Assembly (NCBI RefSeq): GCF_019049245.1
Contig: NZ_JAGMUK010000228.1
Span: 1-64,000, forward strand
Reading direction: 5' to 3'
Length of the DNA: 64,000 nt
Source: Streptomyces sp. AC555_RSS877
GTDB lineage: Bacteria; Actinomycetota; Actinomycetes; Streptomycetales; Streptomycetaceae
Under the pieces are notes generated by a model. That model was not told where the DNA came from. It did not search any database and worked only from the letters and a program-made list of their open reading frames with translations. Of this stretch, positions 42,294-50,875 are shown one piece after another. Numbering within the stretch: the first letter of the stretch is position 1; each line of letters begins with the position of its first letter. The translations under genes were made by a program, and so were the position numbers.

Positions 42294-43472
42294 CTACGGG
42301 CGAGTCCGCCCCAGCACCACCGTTCCCGAAGAGCAGAACCACCCGCCCGTCCCCGAGGCCACCGCCAGCTCCGGCAGCCGCCCGCCGTTCTTGCGCACCT
42401 GGCGGCCCTCCGCCTCGCCCCGTAGCTGACGTACTGCCTCCACCAGCAGGAACAGTCCTCGCATCCCGGGATGCTGGGCCGACAGTCCGCCCCCGTCCGT
42501 GTTCACCGGCAGGTCCCCGCCCTCGACCCTGAGCCGTCCCTTCTCGACGAACGGCCCGCCCTCGCCCTTCGCGCAGAAGCCGAGGTCTTCGAGTGTCACC
42601 AGGGTCATGTACGTGAACGCGTCGTAGATCTCCGCGAAGTCGATCTCCTCCGGCCGCACCCCGGCCCGCTGGAAGGCCAGCCGGCCGCTCACCGCCGCCG
42701 GGGAGGTGGTGAAGTCGGGCCACTCCGACATGGCCGCGTGCGAGACGTGCTCGCCGGTGCCGAGGATCCACACGGGTGCCGTACGGCAGTCCCGTACGTA
42801 CTCCTCGGCGGCGAGCAGCACCGCCGCCCCGCCGTCGGAGCGCAGGCAGCAGTGGAGTTTGGTGAAGGGGTCCGCGATCAGCGGGCCGGACTGGACGTCG
42901 TCGACCGTCACCGGGTCGCGGAACATCGCCTCGGGGTTCAGGGCGGCGTTCGCGCGGGCCTGGACGGCGACCTGCGCCAACTGCTCGATCGTCGTGCCGT
43001 GTTCGAGCATGTGGCGGCGGGCCGCCATGGCGTACTTGGCGATGAGCGTGTGGCCGTACGGCACCTCGAACTGGAGGGGGCCGCGGGCGCCGAAGGAGAG
43101 GGTGCCGGTCCGGCGGCCTGCCCTGATGTCCGCGCGGGCGGTCGAGCCGTATGCCAGCAGTACGGCGTTGGCGTGGCCGGCGGCGATCGCGTCCGCCGCG
43201 TGCGCCGCCATGACCTCCCACGTCGAGCCGCCCACCGATGTCGAGTCGACCCAGGTGGGGCGCAGGCCCAGGTACTCGGCGACCTCCACGGGTGCGAGGG
43301 TGCCGGTGCCGGCCGAGGCGAAGCCGTCGACCACCTCCCTGCCGAGTCCCGCGTCGGCGAGGGCCCGGCGGGCCGCCTGGGCGTGCAGGGCGTACGGCGT
43401 CGCGTCGTCCACGCGGCCGCAGTCGGAGAGGGAGACGCCGACGATCGCCACGTTCCGGGATCCCGTCCTCAT
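42294..43472 (-). CDS. SCP2-type thiolase fold, Ltp2-like aldolase/lipid-transfer protein
   Basis: A 392-residue thiolase-superfamily protein. GRVDDATPYALHAQAARRAL opens it, EIYDAFTYMTLVTLEDLGFC and GEGGPFVEKGRL are typical of the Ltp subgroup, and NTDGGGLSAQHPG ends the core. The site where true thiolases carry the nucleophilic Cys reads STSVGGSTWEV without Cys, as in Ltp2-type retro-aldolases. It probably cleaves a C-C bond of a beta-hydroxyacyl-CoA, together with a DUF35 partner (38902 or 50872). The ATG is four bases from an operator and has an embedded TACCGT, so it is likely leaderless. Confidence 0.83.
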   Translation of the reverse strand: MRTGSRNVAIVGVSLSDCGRVDDATPYALHAQAARRALADAGLGREVVDGFASAGTGTLAPVEVAEYLGLRPTWVDSTSVGGSTWEVMAAHAADAIAAGHANAVLLAYGSTARADIRAGRRTGTLSFGARGPLQFEVPYGHTLIAKYAMAARRHMLEHGTTIEQLAQVAVQARANAALNPEAMFRDPVTVDDVQSGPLIADPFTKLHCCLRSDGGAAVLLAAEEYVRDCRTAPVWILGTGEHVSHAAMSEWPDFTTSPAAVSGRLAFQRAGVRPEEIDFAEIYDAFTYMTLVTLEDLGFCAKGEGGPFVEKGRLRVEGGDLPVNTDGGGLSAQHPGMRGLFLLVEAVRQLRGEAEGRQVRKNGGRLPELAVASGTGGWFCSSGTVVLGRTRP

Positions 43473-43476
43473 GAAT

Positions 43477-43491
43477 CTGACGGTACATCAG
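43477..43491. promoter_or_regulatory. CTGACG-type operator 8 overlapping a -10 box
   Basis: CTGACGGTACATCAG, 11 of 12 matches. On the minus strand TACCGT falls 8-13 bases before the Ltp2-like ATG. Confidence 0.78.
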
Positions 43492-43545
43492 TTCTGGTGG
43501 TGGGCGGCAGGTGTCGCGGGGCTGGGCATCCGGCCCTCCCCGCCC

Positions 43546-43564
43546 TAATATGACGACCCGTCAG
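43546..43564 (+). promoter_or_regulatory. TAATAT -10 box with CTGACG-type operator 9
   Basis: TAATAT (43546-43551) is an excellent -10 box. ATGACGACCCGTCAG (43550-43564), 11 of 12 matches, overlaps it and the expected transcription start of the dehydrogenase gene at 43608. Confidence 0.72.
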
Positions 43565-43607
43565 ATATCGATCCGGGTCTGGTGACGGACGGCTTCGAGG
43601 AGGGCCC

Positions 43608-44846
43608 ATGGACGCCGGCTTCACCGCCGAGCAGGACGAGATCCGCCGTACCCTCCGCGAGCTCTTGCGGGCGCACTGCGGGCCCGCCGAACTGCGGGCC
43701 GCCCTCGACACCCCGGCCGGACACGACCCCGCCCTGTGGACCGCCCTCGCCGAACACCTCGGGCTGCCCGGCCTCGCGCTCCCCGAGACGTACGGCGGTG
43801 TCGGCTGCTCGGTGACCGAACTCGCCCTCGCCTGCGAGGAGACGGGCCGCTGCCTCGCCCCCTCGCCCCTGCTGGCCACCGCCATCCTCGCGGCCCCGCT
43901 GCTGCTCGCCCTCGGCACGGACGCCCAGCGGGCCGGGCTGCTCCCGCGGATCGCCTCCGGTGCGCTCACCGCCACCCTCGCCGTACCCGGCACCCACCTC
44001 GCCACCGCCCTCGCCCTCACCGGCGACAACGCCGGCGACTGGGCGGGCGGTGGCCGGGCCGGGGGCGTGCAGGCCAGGCGGGCGGGGGACGGCTGGCGCC
44101 TTTACGGGCAGGCCGACCAGGTGCTCGACGGGCACAGCGCGCGGCTGCTGCTGGTCGCCGCGCACGCGGGCGGGTTCGCGCGCTCGCGGACGCTGCTCTT
44201 CCTGGTGCGCGGGGACGCGGCAGGGCTCGTGCGGACCCGGCAGACATCCCTCGACGCGACCCGGCCGCAGGCCCGCCTCCAGCTCAGGGACACGGAGGCC
44301 GAGTTGCTGGGAGGCGAGGAGGCGGACGTACTCACCGCACTCGCGGCCCTCGGCGACAGCGCCGCCGCCGTCCTGGCGGGCGAGGCCGTCGGGGCCGCCG
44401 ACCGGGCGCTGGGCCTGACCGTCGCGTACGTGCGGCAGCGGGAGCAGTTCGGGCGGCCGGTCGGGTCCTTCCAGGCGGTGAAGCACCGGCTCGCCGACGT
44501 GTACGTACAGGTGCAGGCGGCCCGCTCGGCGGCCTGCTACGCGGCGTGGGCGGCGGCGCACGAATCCGGAGGTGCGGCGCGAAGAGCCTCGTTGGAAGGG
44601 CGGTGGAGGGAGACGGGAGGGCGAGTGGGAGGGCTCGCCCTCGCGCAGGCCCTGGAGGCCCTGCGGTCCGCGTCCGCCGAGGGCATCCAGCTGCACGGCG
44701 GCATCGGTTTCACCTGGGAGCACGAGGCTCACTTGTATTTCAAGCGTGCCTGTGGCGACGAGCTGCTGTTCGGGCCGGCGCACCGGCTCCGGGCGCACGC
44801 CGCCGACACGGCACGGCTTCTCGAGAGCGCGGAGGTGGCGATGTGA
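43608..44846 (+). CDS. acyl-CoA dehydrogenase, small (beta-type) subunit
   Basis: A 412-residue protein with an N-terminal helical domain (GFTAEQDEIRRTLRELLRAH), VRQREQFGRPVGSFQAVKHR, and LHGGIGFTWEHEAHLYFKRA near the end. This is the layout of the beta partner of heteromeric acyl-CoA dehydrogenases, though with a fuller middle domain than the 16635 gene. No alpha subunit is adjacent; the orphan alpha-type gene at 21009 is a possible partner. GAGGAGGG precedes ATG 43608. Its TGA overlaps the GTG of the nitroreductase gene. Confidence 0.83.
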   Translation: MDAGFTAEQDEIRRTLRELLRAHCGPAELRAALDTPAGHDPALWTALAEHLGLPGLALPETYGGVGCSVTELALACEETGRCLAPSPLLATAILAAPLLLALGTDAQRAGLLPRIASGALTATLAVPGTHLATALALTGDNAGDWAGGGRAGGVQARRAGDGWRLYGQADQVLDGHSARLLLVAAHAGGFARSRTLLFLVRGDAAGLVRTRQTSLDATRPQARLQLRDTEAELLGGEEADVLTALAALGDSAAAVLAGEAVGAADRALGLTVAYVRQREQFGRPVGSFQAVKHRLADVYVQVQAARSAACYAAWAAAHESGGAARRASLEGRWRETGGRVGGLALAQALEALRSASAEGIQLHGGIGFTWEHEAHLYFKRACGDELLFGPAHRLRAHAADTARLLESAEVAM

Positions 44847-45313
44847 TCGGCGAGCGTGTGGTCCAGAAGGTGTCGTCGACGAGGGGCTTCGCCAAGGTCG
44901 CGCCCCACGTCATCCCCGCGCTCGACCGTGCCGTACACCGGCTGACCCGCGGGAAGTTCCTGCTCAGCGCCCAGCTGCTGCCGGGGGTGATCCTCACCTC
45001 GACCGGGGCGAGAAGCGGTCTGGCCCGGCGTACGCCGCTGGCCTGCATGCCGGAGGCGGGCGGCGAGAGCTGGATCCTGATCGGCTCCAACTTCGGACGG
45101 GCCGGCCACCCCGCCTGGACCGCCAACCTCCTCGCCCACCCGGACGCCACGGTCAGCTGGAAGGGGCGGGACATCCCGGTGACGGCCCGGCTGCTGGAGG
45201 GGGAGGAGCGGGCGGCCGCCTGGGCGGCGGTACTGGCCTTCTGGCCGCCGTACGCCACCTATCAGAAGCGGGTGGAGCGGGAGATCCGGCTCTTCAGGAT
45301 CGTCCGGAGGTGA
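44843..45313 (+). CDS. F420-dependent nitroreductase/quinone reductase (Ddn family)
   Basis: A 156-residue split-barrel protein. VILTSTGARSGLARRTPLAC and WILIGSNFGRAGHPAWTANL are signatures of the deazaflavin-dependent nitroreductase family. Members reduce quinones or enones with F420H2; in this operon a ring double bond is a sensible target, which is inference. GTG 44843 overlaps the dehydrogenase stop (GTGA), so the two are coupled. Confidence 0.85.
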   Translation: MIGERVVQKVSSTRGFAKVAPHVIPALDRAVHRLTRGKFLLSAQLLPGVILTSTGARSGLARRTPLACMPEAGGESWILIGSNFGRAGHPAWTANLLAHPDATVSWKGRDIPVTARLLEGEERAAAWAAVLAFWPPYATYQKRVEREIRLFRIVRR

Positions 45314-45334
45314 GTCCCGGCCTCCCTCACGCAC

Positions 45335-45370
45335 GCAGGCGGTAGTCCACCCGAGTGAACTACCGCCTGC
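45335..45370. terminator. bidirectional terminator
   Basis: GCAGGCGGTAGT (45335-45346) pairs with ACTACCGCCTGC (45359-45370), a perfect 12-bp stem around a 12-base loop. It lies between the convergent nitroreductase and TetR genes. Confidence 0.82.
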
Positions 45371-45406
45371 CAGACAGGACTTGGGGACTGTGTAAAAGGA
45401 TGTGAG

Positions 45407-46054
45407 TTACTTCGTCGGCTTCTTGCCGGTCACGCCCAGGTGCACCAACAGCGCGAGGTTCGGCTTGAGTTCAGCCTGCTTCACGCCCCACGTCTGGAAT
45501 CCCTTCTGGTGCGAGGCGACGGCCGCGAGCATCGCGACGATCGAACCCGCCACGGCCGCGGGATTCACGTCCTTGTCGACCCTGCCCTTGGCCTGCAGTT
45601 CGGCCACCGTGTCGGAGAGGGAGTTGTTCACGGAGTTGAGGATCTTCATACGGAGCTTGTAGAACCGTTTGTCGCCCTCGGCGGCCCCGAGGTCGACGAC
45701 TCTGAGGATGGCGTCGTTGCGGCGCCAGAACTCCAGGAAGCCGTCGACGAGTTCCTGGGCGGTCTGCCAGCCGGCCTTGCCGACCCAGGAGCGGCCCGAG
45801 AGCAGCTCGGCCAACCCGGCTCCCTCGGCGGCCATTTGCTCGGCGATCTCCAGGACGGCGCCTTCGACGTCCGGGAAGTACTGGTAGAAGGTCGCGGGCG
45901 AAGTTCCCGCCTTCCGGGCGACATCGATGACTTTGACGTCCCGGTAAGGGGAGGAGCTGAGCATCTCGCTGAGGCAGTCGAGCAGCTTCTGCCGGGTCGC
46001 CTGCCCACGCCGACCGGCCACGCGGCCGTCGACGGTACGCACTTGTCCTGTCAT
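45407..46054 (-). CDS. TetR-family transcriptional regulator, candidate regulon repressor
   Basis: A 215-residue regulator. The N-terminal HTH reads VIDVARKAGTSPATFYQYFP (residues ~43-62) after the usual TRQKLLDCLSEML helix. The C-terminal ~150 residues form a helical ligand-binding domain. It is the only TetR protein in the window, and TetR dimers bind ~15-bp palindromes like the repeated CTGACG sites, so it is the best candidate to control the catabolic operons, probably released by an acyl-CoA. A 9-of-12 site overlaps its own start. This assignment is inference. Confidence 0.85.
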   Translation of the reverse strand: MTGQVRTVDGRVAGRRGQATRQKLLDCLSEMLSSSPYRDVKVIDVARKAGTSPATFYQYFPDVEGAVLEIAEQMAAEGAGLAELLSGRSWVGKAGWQTAQELVDGFLEFWRRNDAILRVVDLGAAEGDKRFYKLRMKILNSVNNSLSDTVAELQAKGRVDKDVNPAAVAGSIVAMLAAVASHQKGFQTWGVKQAELKPNLALLVHLGVTGKKPTK

Positions 46055-46062
46055 GTCGTCAG
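46048..46062. promoter_or_regulatory. weak CTGACG-type half-site at the tetR start
   Basis: CTGTCATGTCGTCAG keeps the CGTCAG half and CTG of the other half (9 of 12). It covers the TetR start codon. It could be an autoregulatory site or chance. Confidence 0.3.
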
Positions 46063-46176
46063 CTTACCGAGGGGTGATGGGAGCGCGATTCGGCCGACTG
46101 CAAATGGGGTGCGCGGGCGGACGGAGGCGGGTGTGCCTGGTCTGCGGGGTGCGGGAGACGCCGTTACGTTGGCGAC

Positions 46177-46914
46177 ATGGCCGAAAACAGGGCATCCGGG
46201 TACGGAGAGGACGTCTACGGAGAGGGCGTCCCCTGCTGGGTGGACGCACAGCTTCCCGACGTCGAGGCGGGCAAGCGGTTCTACGGTGAGCTCTTCGGGT
46301 GGGCCTTCGAGGACGCGTACCAGGGGTCCACGTGGGCCCTGCGGGACGGCGAACCCGTCGCAGCGCTCGCCCGCAAGGCGGACGGGCGGCTGCCCACCGT
46401 CTGGACGGTGTACTTCGCCACCCCGGACGTCGAAGGGCTCGCCGACCGGGTCTGGGCGGCCGGCGGGCAGGTCGTCACCGCGCCCGTGCCGGTCGGCGAC
46501 CTGGGTACGGCCGCGCTGGTCACCGACGCGGAGGGGGCCGTCTTCGGCCTCTGGGAGCCGGGCACGCACCGCGGCTTCGGCGCACGGCACGAGCCGGGCA
46601 CCTTCGCCTGGGCCGAGCTGTACACCCGGGACACCGAGGCCGCCAACACCTTCTACGGCGGGCTCTTCCACGAGGCCCTGTTCGGCCCCGAGGCCCGGCC
46701 CGACTTCGGCCGCGCCCCCGTCCTGGACGTCTTCCCCGCCGAGATGCCGCCCCACTTCCTCGTCCACTTCGGCGTCGAGGACTGCCCGGCCGCCCTCGGG
46801 ACGGTGAACCGGCTCGGCGGGCGGGTCCAGACGCCGCCCTTCGAGACTTCGTACGGGCGGGTGGCCGTCGTCACCGACAATCAGGGAGCGTCGTTCGCGC
46901 TGCTGGAACGGTAG
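46177..46914 (+). CDS. VOC (glyoxalase/bleomycin-resistance) family protein, two domains
   Basis: A 245-residue protein made of two tandem VOC modules: the first begins GVPCWVDAQLPDVEAGKRFY, the second GTFAWAELYTRDTEAANTFY. Both keep the beta-alpha-beta-beta-beta pattern with a GxxxxFxLWE-type end. Such proteins bind metals and small electrophiles, acting as isomerases, dioxygenases or drug-binding proteins. It is divergent from the TetR gene with 122 bp between, so TetR could control it too, although no good operator is present. Confidence 0.82.
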   Translation: MAENRASGYGEDVYGEGVPCWVDAQLPDVEAGKRFYGELFGWAFEDAYQGSTWALRDGEPVAALARKADGRLPTVWTVYFATPDVEGLADRVWAAGGQVVTAPVPVGDLGTAALVTDAEGAVFGLWEPGTHRGFGARHEPGTFAWAELYTRDTEAANTFYGGLFHEALFGPEARPDFGRAPVLDVFPAEMPPHFLVHFGVEDCPAALGTVNRLGGRVQTPPFETSYGRVAVVTDNQGASFALLER

Positions 46915-47105
46915 GGCGCACTGCCGGCGCGAGGGATAATCCTGCTTTGATGTGAGACACCCCATTTGTTTCCGGGTTCGCAACCAGCGCCCGGGCCAGG
47001 AAGAATCGGGGTGCGTGCCGCCATGGCGGTGCGGTGGTGAGACGCTGCACGGGGTCGCGTCCATAAGTGGCATGGACGAGGCCCGTACGGGGAGGTGGCA
47101 GGCAA

Positions 47106-49469
47106 GTGGTGGATCAGCTGACGCAGCACGATCCGCGGCGCATCGGGCCGTTCGAGGTGCTGGGACGGCTGGGTGCCGGCGGCATGGGGCTGGTCTATCT
47201 GGCGCGCTCGGCGTCCGGGCGACGCGTGGCGATCAAGACGGTCCGGACGGAACTCGCCGAGGACCAGCTCTTCCGCGTCCGCTTCACCCGGGAGGTGGAA
47301 GCGGCCCGGGCGGTCTCCGGCTTCTACACGGCGGCCGTGGTCGACGCCGATCCGCGTGCGGCCGTGCCGTGGCTGGCCACCGCCTATGTCCCCGCGCCCT
47401 CGCTCGAGGAGATAGTGAACGAGTGCGGGCCGATGCCGGCCCAGGCGGTGCGCTGGCTGGCGGCGGGCGTCGCGGAGGCCCTGCAGTCGATCCACGGCGC
47501 CGGGCTGGTCCACCGTGACCTGAAGCCCTCGAACGTGCTGGTGGTCGAGGACGGCCCCCGGGTCATCGACTTCGGTATCGCGTCCGGCGTCTCGAACACG
47601 CGTTTGACGATGACGAACGTCGCCGTGGGCACCCCCGCCTACATGTCCCCCGAGCAGGCCAAGGACTCCCGCAGCGTCACCGGCGCGAGCGACGTCTTCT
47701 CGCTCGGCTCCATGCTGGTCTTCGCCGCCACCGGCCACCCGCCCTTCCACGGCGCCAACCCCGTCGAGACCGTCTTCATGCTGCTCCGCGAGGGCCCGGA
47801 CCTCGAAGGCCTCCCGGACGAACTGCGCCCCCTCATCGAGTCCTGTATGCAGATGGAGGCCACGGCCCGTCCCAACCCGGCCGACCTCCAGTCCCAGCTG
47901 GCGCCCCACCTCTTCGGCTCCGGCTCCGACGACAGCGGTACGGCGTCGGCATGGCTGCCCGAGCGTGCGGTGGGCCTCATCGAGGCGCGGCGCGGCGGAC
48001 GGCCTCCGGTGGCGCAGAGCGGCGGACGCAGCGGAGGCGGCCGGGTCGCTCCCATCCCGCCCCCGCCGTCCCGCGACCCCGTGGTCCCGGGGCCGGTCCC
48101 GGGCCCCGTGTCCGTGTCCACCGCCCCCGACACCGGCCCGGTCCGCCTCGCCGGCGCCCAGGTGCCCATCGGGCCCGGCCCGCGCGTCGCCGACGCCCGT
48201 GCCGCCGCCGTGAAGGCGCCCCCGCCGGAGGCCGGCCTGGTCGCCTCCTGGTCCAGGCCCAGCCCCGGCGTCAACGGCACAGGCCCTGCCGTGGGCCCTG
48301 CCGTACCGTCGGCGCCTCCCGTGCCCGCGGAGACCGCGGCCGGCTGGCGCCCCTGGCGCTTCCGTATGTCGAACGACGTCTGGGGCACCCCCTCCGTCGC
48401 CGGTGACCTCGTCTACGTCACCTCCTTCGAGGTTCACGCGCTGGACGTGGCCACCGGCCGCCGGCGCTTCAAGACGCGGGACGTGGCCTGGTCGATGGCG
48501 GTCGCGGACGGCCGGATCCACGCCTCCGACGGACCCACCCTGTTCGCCCTCGACGCCCGCGAGGGCGGCGACCTGTGGCGGCTGTCCACGGACGCCTGGG
48601 TGTACTCCATCAAGGCCGACCGCGGCACCGTGATCACCGGGACCCGCGGCGGCGGCGTCCAGGCCTGGGAGGCCTCCGGCGGCCAGAAGCTGTGGGAGCT
48701 CACCGGCTGCCAGACCGACTTCGAGTCCCCGGAGGCCGGACCCACCCTGCACGAGGGCACGGTCTACCTCTGGCACGACGCCCGGCTGCGCGCCCTGGAC
48801 GCCCGCACGGGCGACGAGCGCTGGTCGTACCCCATCGGCGACGCGGCCTCCTGCGGCGGCGTACCGGTCCGGGTGGCCCAGGCGCACGACGGCAACGTCT
48901 ACGTGTCCGCGGGCACCCGGGTTCTCGCGCTCGACATGATGAGCGGCCACGTCCGCTGGCACTTCGAGGCCCCGGCCGTATTCCTGTGCCCGCCCACCTT
49001 CGTACCGGGCCCCGCGGTCGCCGGCGGAGGCGTCTACCTGGCGGACTACCTCGGCACGGTCTACGCCCTGGACGCCACCGACGGCCGCGACCGCTGGCGC
49101 ATCGCCACCGAGGCCCGGTCCTCCGTCGACTCGGTGCTGGTGGCAGGCGGGCACGTGCACGTGGGCAGCGGCAAGGGGCTCTACACCCTGGACGCGGTCA
49201 CCGGCACGCCCAAGTGGCGTTTCCAGGCGGGCGGCGACATCGTGGGCGCCCCCGCGGTCGCCGAGGGCCGTATCCACTTCGGCTCGACCGACCACCTGCT
49301 TTACACCCTCAAGGCCGACGACGGGCGCCTTCGGTGGAAGCTCGCGACGGGCGGCGAGATCACCGGCTCCCCGGTCGTGAAGGACGGGGTCGTGTACGCG
49401 TGCAGCAAGGACCGGTGCGTGTACGCGCTGGACGCGGAGAAGGGGACGGGGACGGCCAGGACCACCTGA
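47106..49469 (+). CDS. Ser/Thr protein kinase with C-terminal PQQ-type beta-propeller
   Basis: A 787-residue protein. The kinase domain (residues ~12-270) has the G-loop LGAGGMGLVYLA, the catalytic Lys in VAIKTVR, HRDLKPSNVL, the DFG motif in IDFGIASG, and the activation end GTPAYMSPEQ. A Pro-rich linker (~290-410) leads to a propeller of repeats like VYALDATDGRDRWRI and LYTLDAVTGTPKWRF. No membrane helix is visible, unlike most PknB-type kinases. GGGGAGG precedes GTG 47106. Propeller ligand and kinase targets are unknown. Confidence 0.88.
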   Translation: MVDQLTQHDPRRIGPFEVLGRLGAGGMGLVYLARSASGRRVAIKTVRTELAEDQLFRVRFTREVEAARAVSGFYTAAVVDADPRAAVPWLATAYVPAPSLEEIVNECGPMPAQAVRWLAAGVAEALQSIHGAGLVHRDLKPSNVLVVEDGPRVIDFGIASGVSNTRLTMTNVAVGTPAYMSPEQAKDSRSVTGASDVFSLGSMLVFAATGHPPFHGANPVETVFMLLREGPDLEGLPDELRPLIESCMQMEATARPNPADLQSQLAPHLFGSGSDDSGTASAWLPERAVGLIEARRGGRPPVAQSGGRSGGGRVAPIPPPPSRDPVVPGPVPGPVSVSTAPDTGPVRLAGAQVPIGPGPRVADARAAAVKAPPPEAGLVASWSRPSPGVNGTGPAVGPAVPSAPPVPAETAAGWRPWRFRMSNDVWGTPSVAGDLVYVTSFEVHALDVATGRRRFKTRDVAWSMAVADGRIHASDGPTLFALDAREGGDLWRLSTDAWVYSIKADRGTVITGTRGGGVQAWEASGGQKLWELTGCQTDFESPEAGPTLHEGTVYLWHDARLRALDARTGDERWSYPIGDAASCGGVPVRVAQAHDGNVYVSAGTRVLALDMMSGHVRWHFEAPAVFLCPPTFVPGPAVAGGGVYLADYLGTVYALDATDGRDRWRIATEARSSVDSVLVAGGHVHVGSGKGLYTLDAVTGTPKWRFQAGGDIVGAPAVAEGRIHFGSTDHLLYTLKADDGRLRWKLATGGEITGSPVVKDGVVYACSKDRCVYALDAEKGTGTARTT

Positions 49470-49560
49470 CGCGGCGGGGGCCGGCCCGGCGGCTACGCCG
49501 GGTACGCGACCTCCACCAGTCGGTGACATGATCGTGACAGGTATTCCCTAGAGTGACGGC

Positions 49561-50094
49561 ATGCAACTACGGGGACGCAGGGTCAAGTTCGCAGCGGTGG
49601 CGGCACTGGTGGTGCTGTCGCTCACCGGGTTCTCCACGGGACGCGGTCACCGCAGCAGCGGCAGCAGCAGTGGCGACGGCGGGGGCGGGGGCTGCAGCAG
49701 CTCCAGCCAGAACCACGACAGTTCGTCCTCGTCGTCCGGCGGCAGTACGTACCGCGACGACGATGACGACTACAACGACACCGGAAGCTCCTCCGGCAGT
49801 TCCTCCGGGGGCACGTCCAAGCCCCTGAGGGACGCCAAGGTCGAGCTGGTGACGTGCGCGACGGAGGATGAGGCGTACGCCACGGTCGAGGTCACCAACC
49901 CGAACTCCAGGGGCGCCGACTTCACCGTCACCGTCAGGTTCCTCGACGCCGGTTCCGAGCAGGTGGACGTGCGGAGCGTGGACGAGTTCGTCACCGCGAA
50001 AGGCGTGGTGAAGGTGCGGGTGCCCCTGGCCGCCCCGGGCATGGCGGCCCAGGTCGACCGCTGCGACCCGGACCTGTACGCCCCGGCCGGCTGA
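49561..50094 (+). CDS. secreted Ser/Asp-rich hypothetical protein
   Basis: A 177-residue protein with a signal-like start (RVKFAAVAALVVLSLTGFST) and no lipobox Cys at the expected place. A long low-complexity Ser/Gly/Asp region (~30-95, including DDDDDY) precedes a C-terminal beta domain (ELVTCATEDEAYATVEVTNP, then DFTVTVRFLDAG) resembling FxLYD-type extracellular domains. It should be exported. Function is unknown. It ends eight bases before the convergent enoyl-CoA hydratase stop. Confidence 0.7.
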   Translation: MQLRGRRVKFAAVAALVVLSLTGFSTGRGHRSSGSSSGDGGGGGCSSSSQNHDSSSSSSGGSTYRDDDDDYNDTGSSSGSSSGGTSKPLRDAKVELVTCATEDEAYATVEVTNPNSRGADFTVTVRFLDAGSEQVDVRSVDEFVTAKGVVKVRVPLAAPGMAAQVDRCDPDLYAPAG

Positions 50095-50101
50095 CGGACG
50101 C

Positions 50102-50875
50102 TCAACGCAGACGGAACCTGCCGCCGCGCCGGCCGGAGAACAGCTCCGCCTGCCGCTCGGCGGGCAGGTTCCCCAGCGAGATGAGATGCGGCGCCTGCGC
50201 GAACCCCTGCGCTCGCGCCGACTCCTTCGCCGCCCACAGCGCGCGGACCGTTCCCTGGGTGGCCTCCGCCGGATGCCCGGCGATGACGGCGGCACAGGCG
50301 GTCGCGGCCTCCAACGCCCCGCCCGGCTCGGTGAGTTCGGAGACGAGCCCGATGTCGTGGGCCCGCCGCGCGGAGATCCGCTCCGCCGTGCCCATCAGCG
50401 TCATCCGCGCCACCTCCCCGAACGGCATCCGCTGCGCCATCAGCACCGACTCGTACGCGCTGACCATGCCGTAGGTGGTGTGCGGGTCGAAGAACGTGGC
50501 GGTCGTGTCCGCGACGACGAACTCCGACTCCCCGAGCAGATAGAAGGCGCCGCCACAGGCCATCCCGTGCACGGCGGCGACGACCGGCTTCCACAGGTCG
50601 TTCGCCTTCGGCCCGACCGTGAGCAGCGGATCGTCCTGCATGTACGGCGACGTCGGCTGCGGTACCACGGCGTCCCGGTCGATCCCGGTGCAGAACGCCC
50701 GCTCCCCGGCGCCGGTGAGGACGACGGCCCGCACCGAGTCGTCGAACCGCAACTCCCGCCACGTGGCCCTGAGTTCGTCGGCCATCGTGAGGTCGATGGC
50801 GTTGAGCCTGGCCGGCCGGTCGAGGGTGACGACGGCGACGCCGGTGTCCTGGCCGGCGTCGACGCGCACGCTCAC
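50102..50875 (-). CDS. enoyl-CoA hydratase/isomerase family protein
   Basis: A 257-residue crotonase-fold protein with AFCTGIDRDAVV and HGMACGGAFYLLGESEFVVA forming the oxyanion hole. One expected active-site acid lies in the FFDPHTTYGMVSAYES region, which differs from ordinary hydratases, so the reaction may be isomerisation or C-C hydrolysis. GTG 50875 overlaps the DUF35 stop (GTGA) and has GGAG upstream. Third gene of a thiolase-DUF35-hydratase operon. Confidence 0.85.
   Translation of the reverse strand: MSVRVDAGQDTGVAVVTLDRPARLNAIDLTMADELRATWRELRFDDSVRAVVLTGAGERAFCTGIDRDAVVPQPTSPYMQDDPLLTVGPKANDLWKPVVAAVHGMACGGAFYLLGESEFVVADTTATFFDPHTTYGMVSAYESVLMAQRMPFGEVARMTLMGTAERISARRAHDIGLVSELTEPGGALEAATACAAVIAGHPAEATQGTVRALWAAKESARAQGFAQAPHLISLGNLPAERQAELFSGRRGGRFRLR

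Noticed and set aside
42426..42440. CTGACGTACTGCCTC as an operator
   Set aside because: Only the left half-site matches, and it is inside the Ltp2-like coding region.
50092..50106. CTGACGGACGCTCAA between convergent gene ends
   Set aside because: Half-site only, at two convergent stops with no promoter expected.
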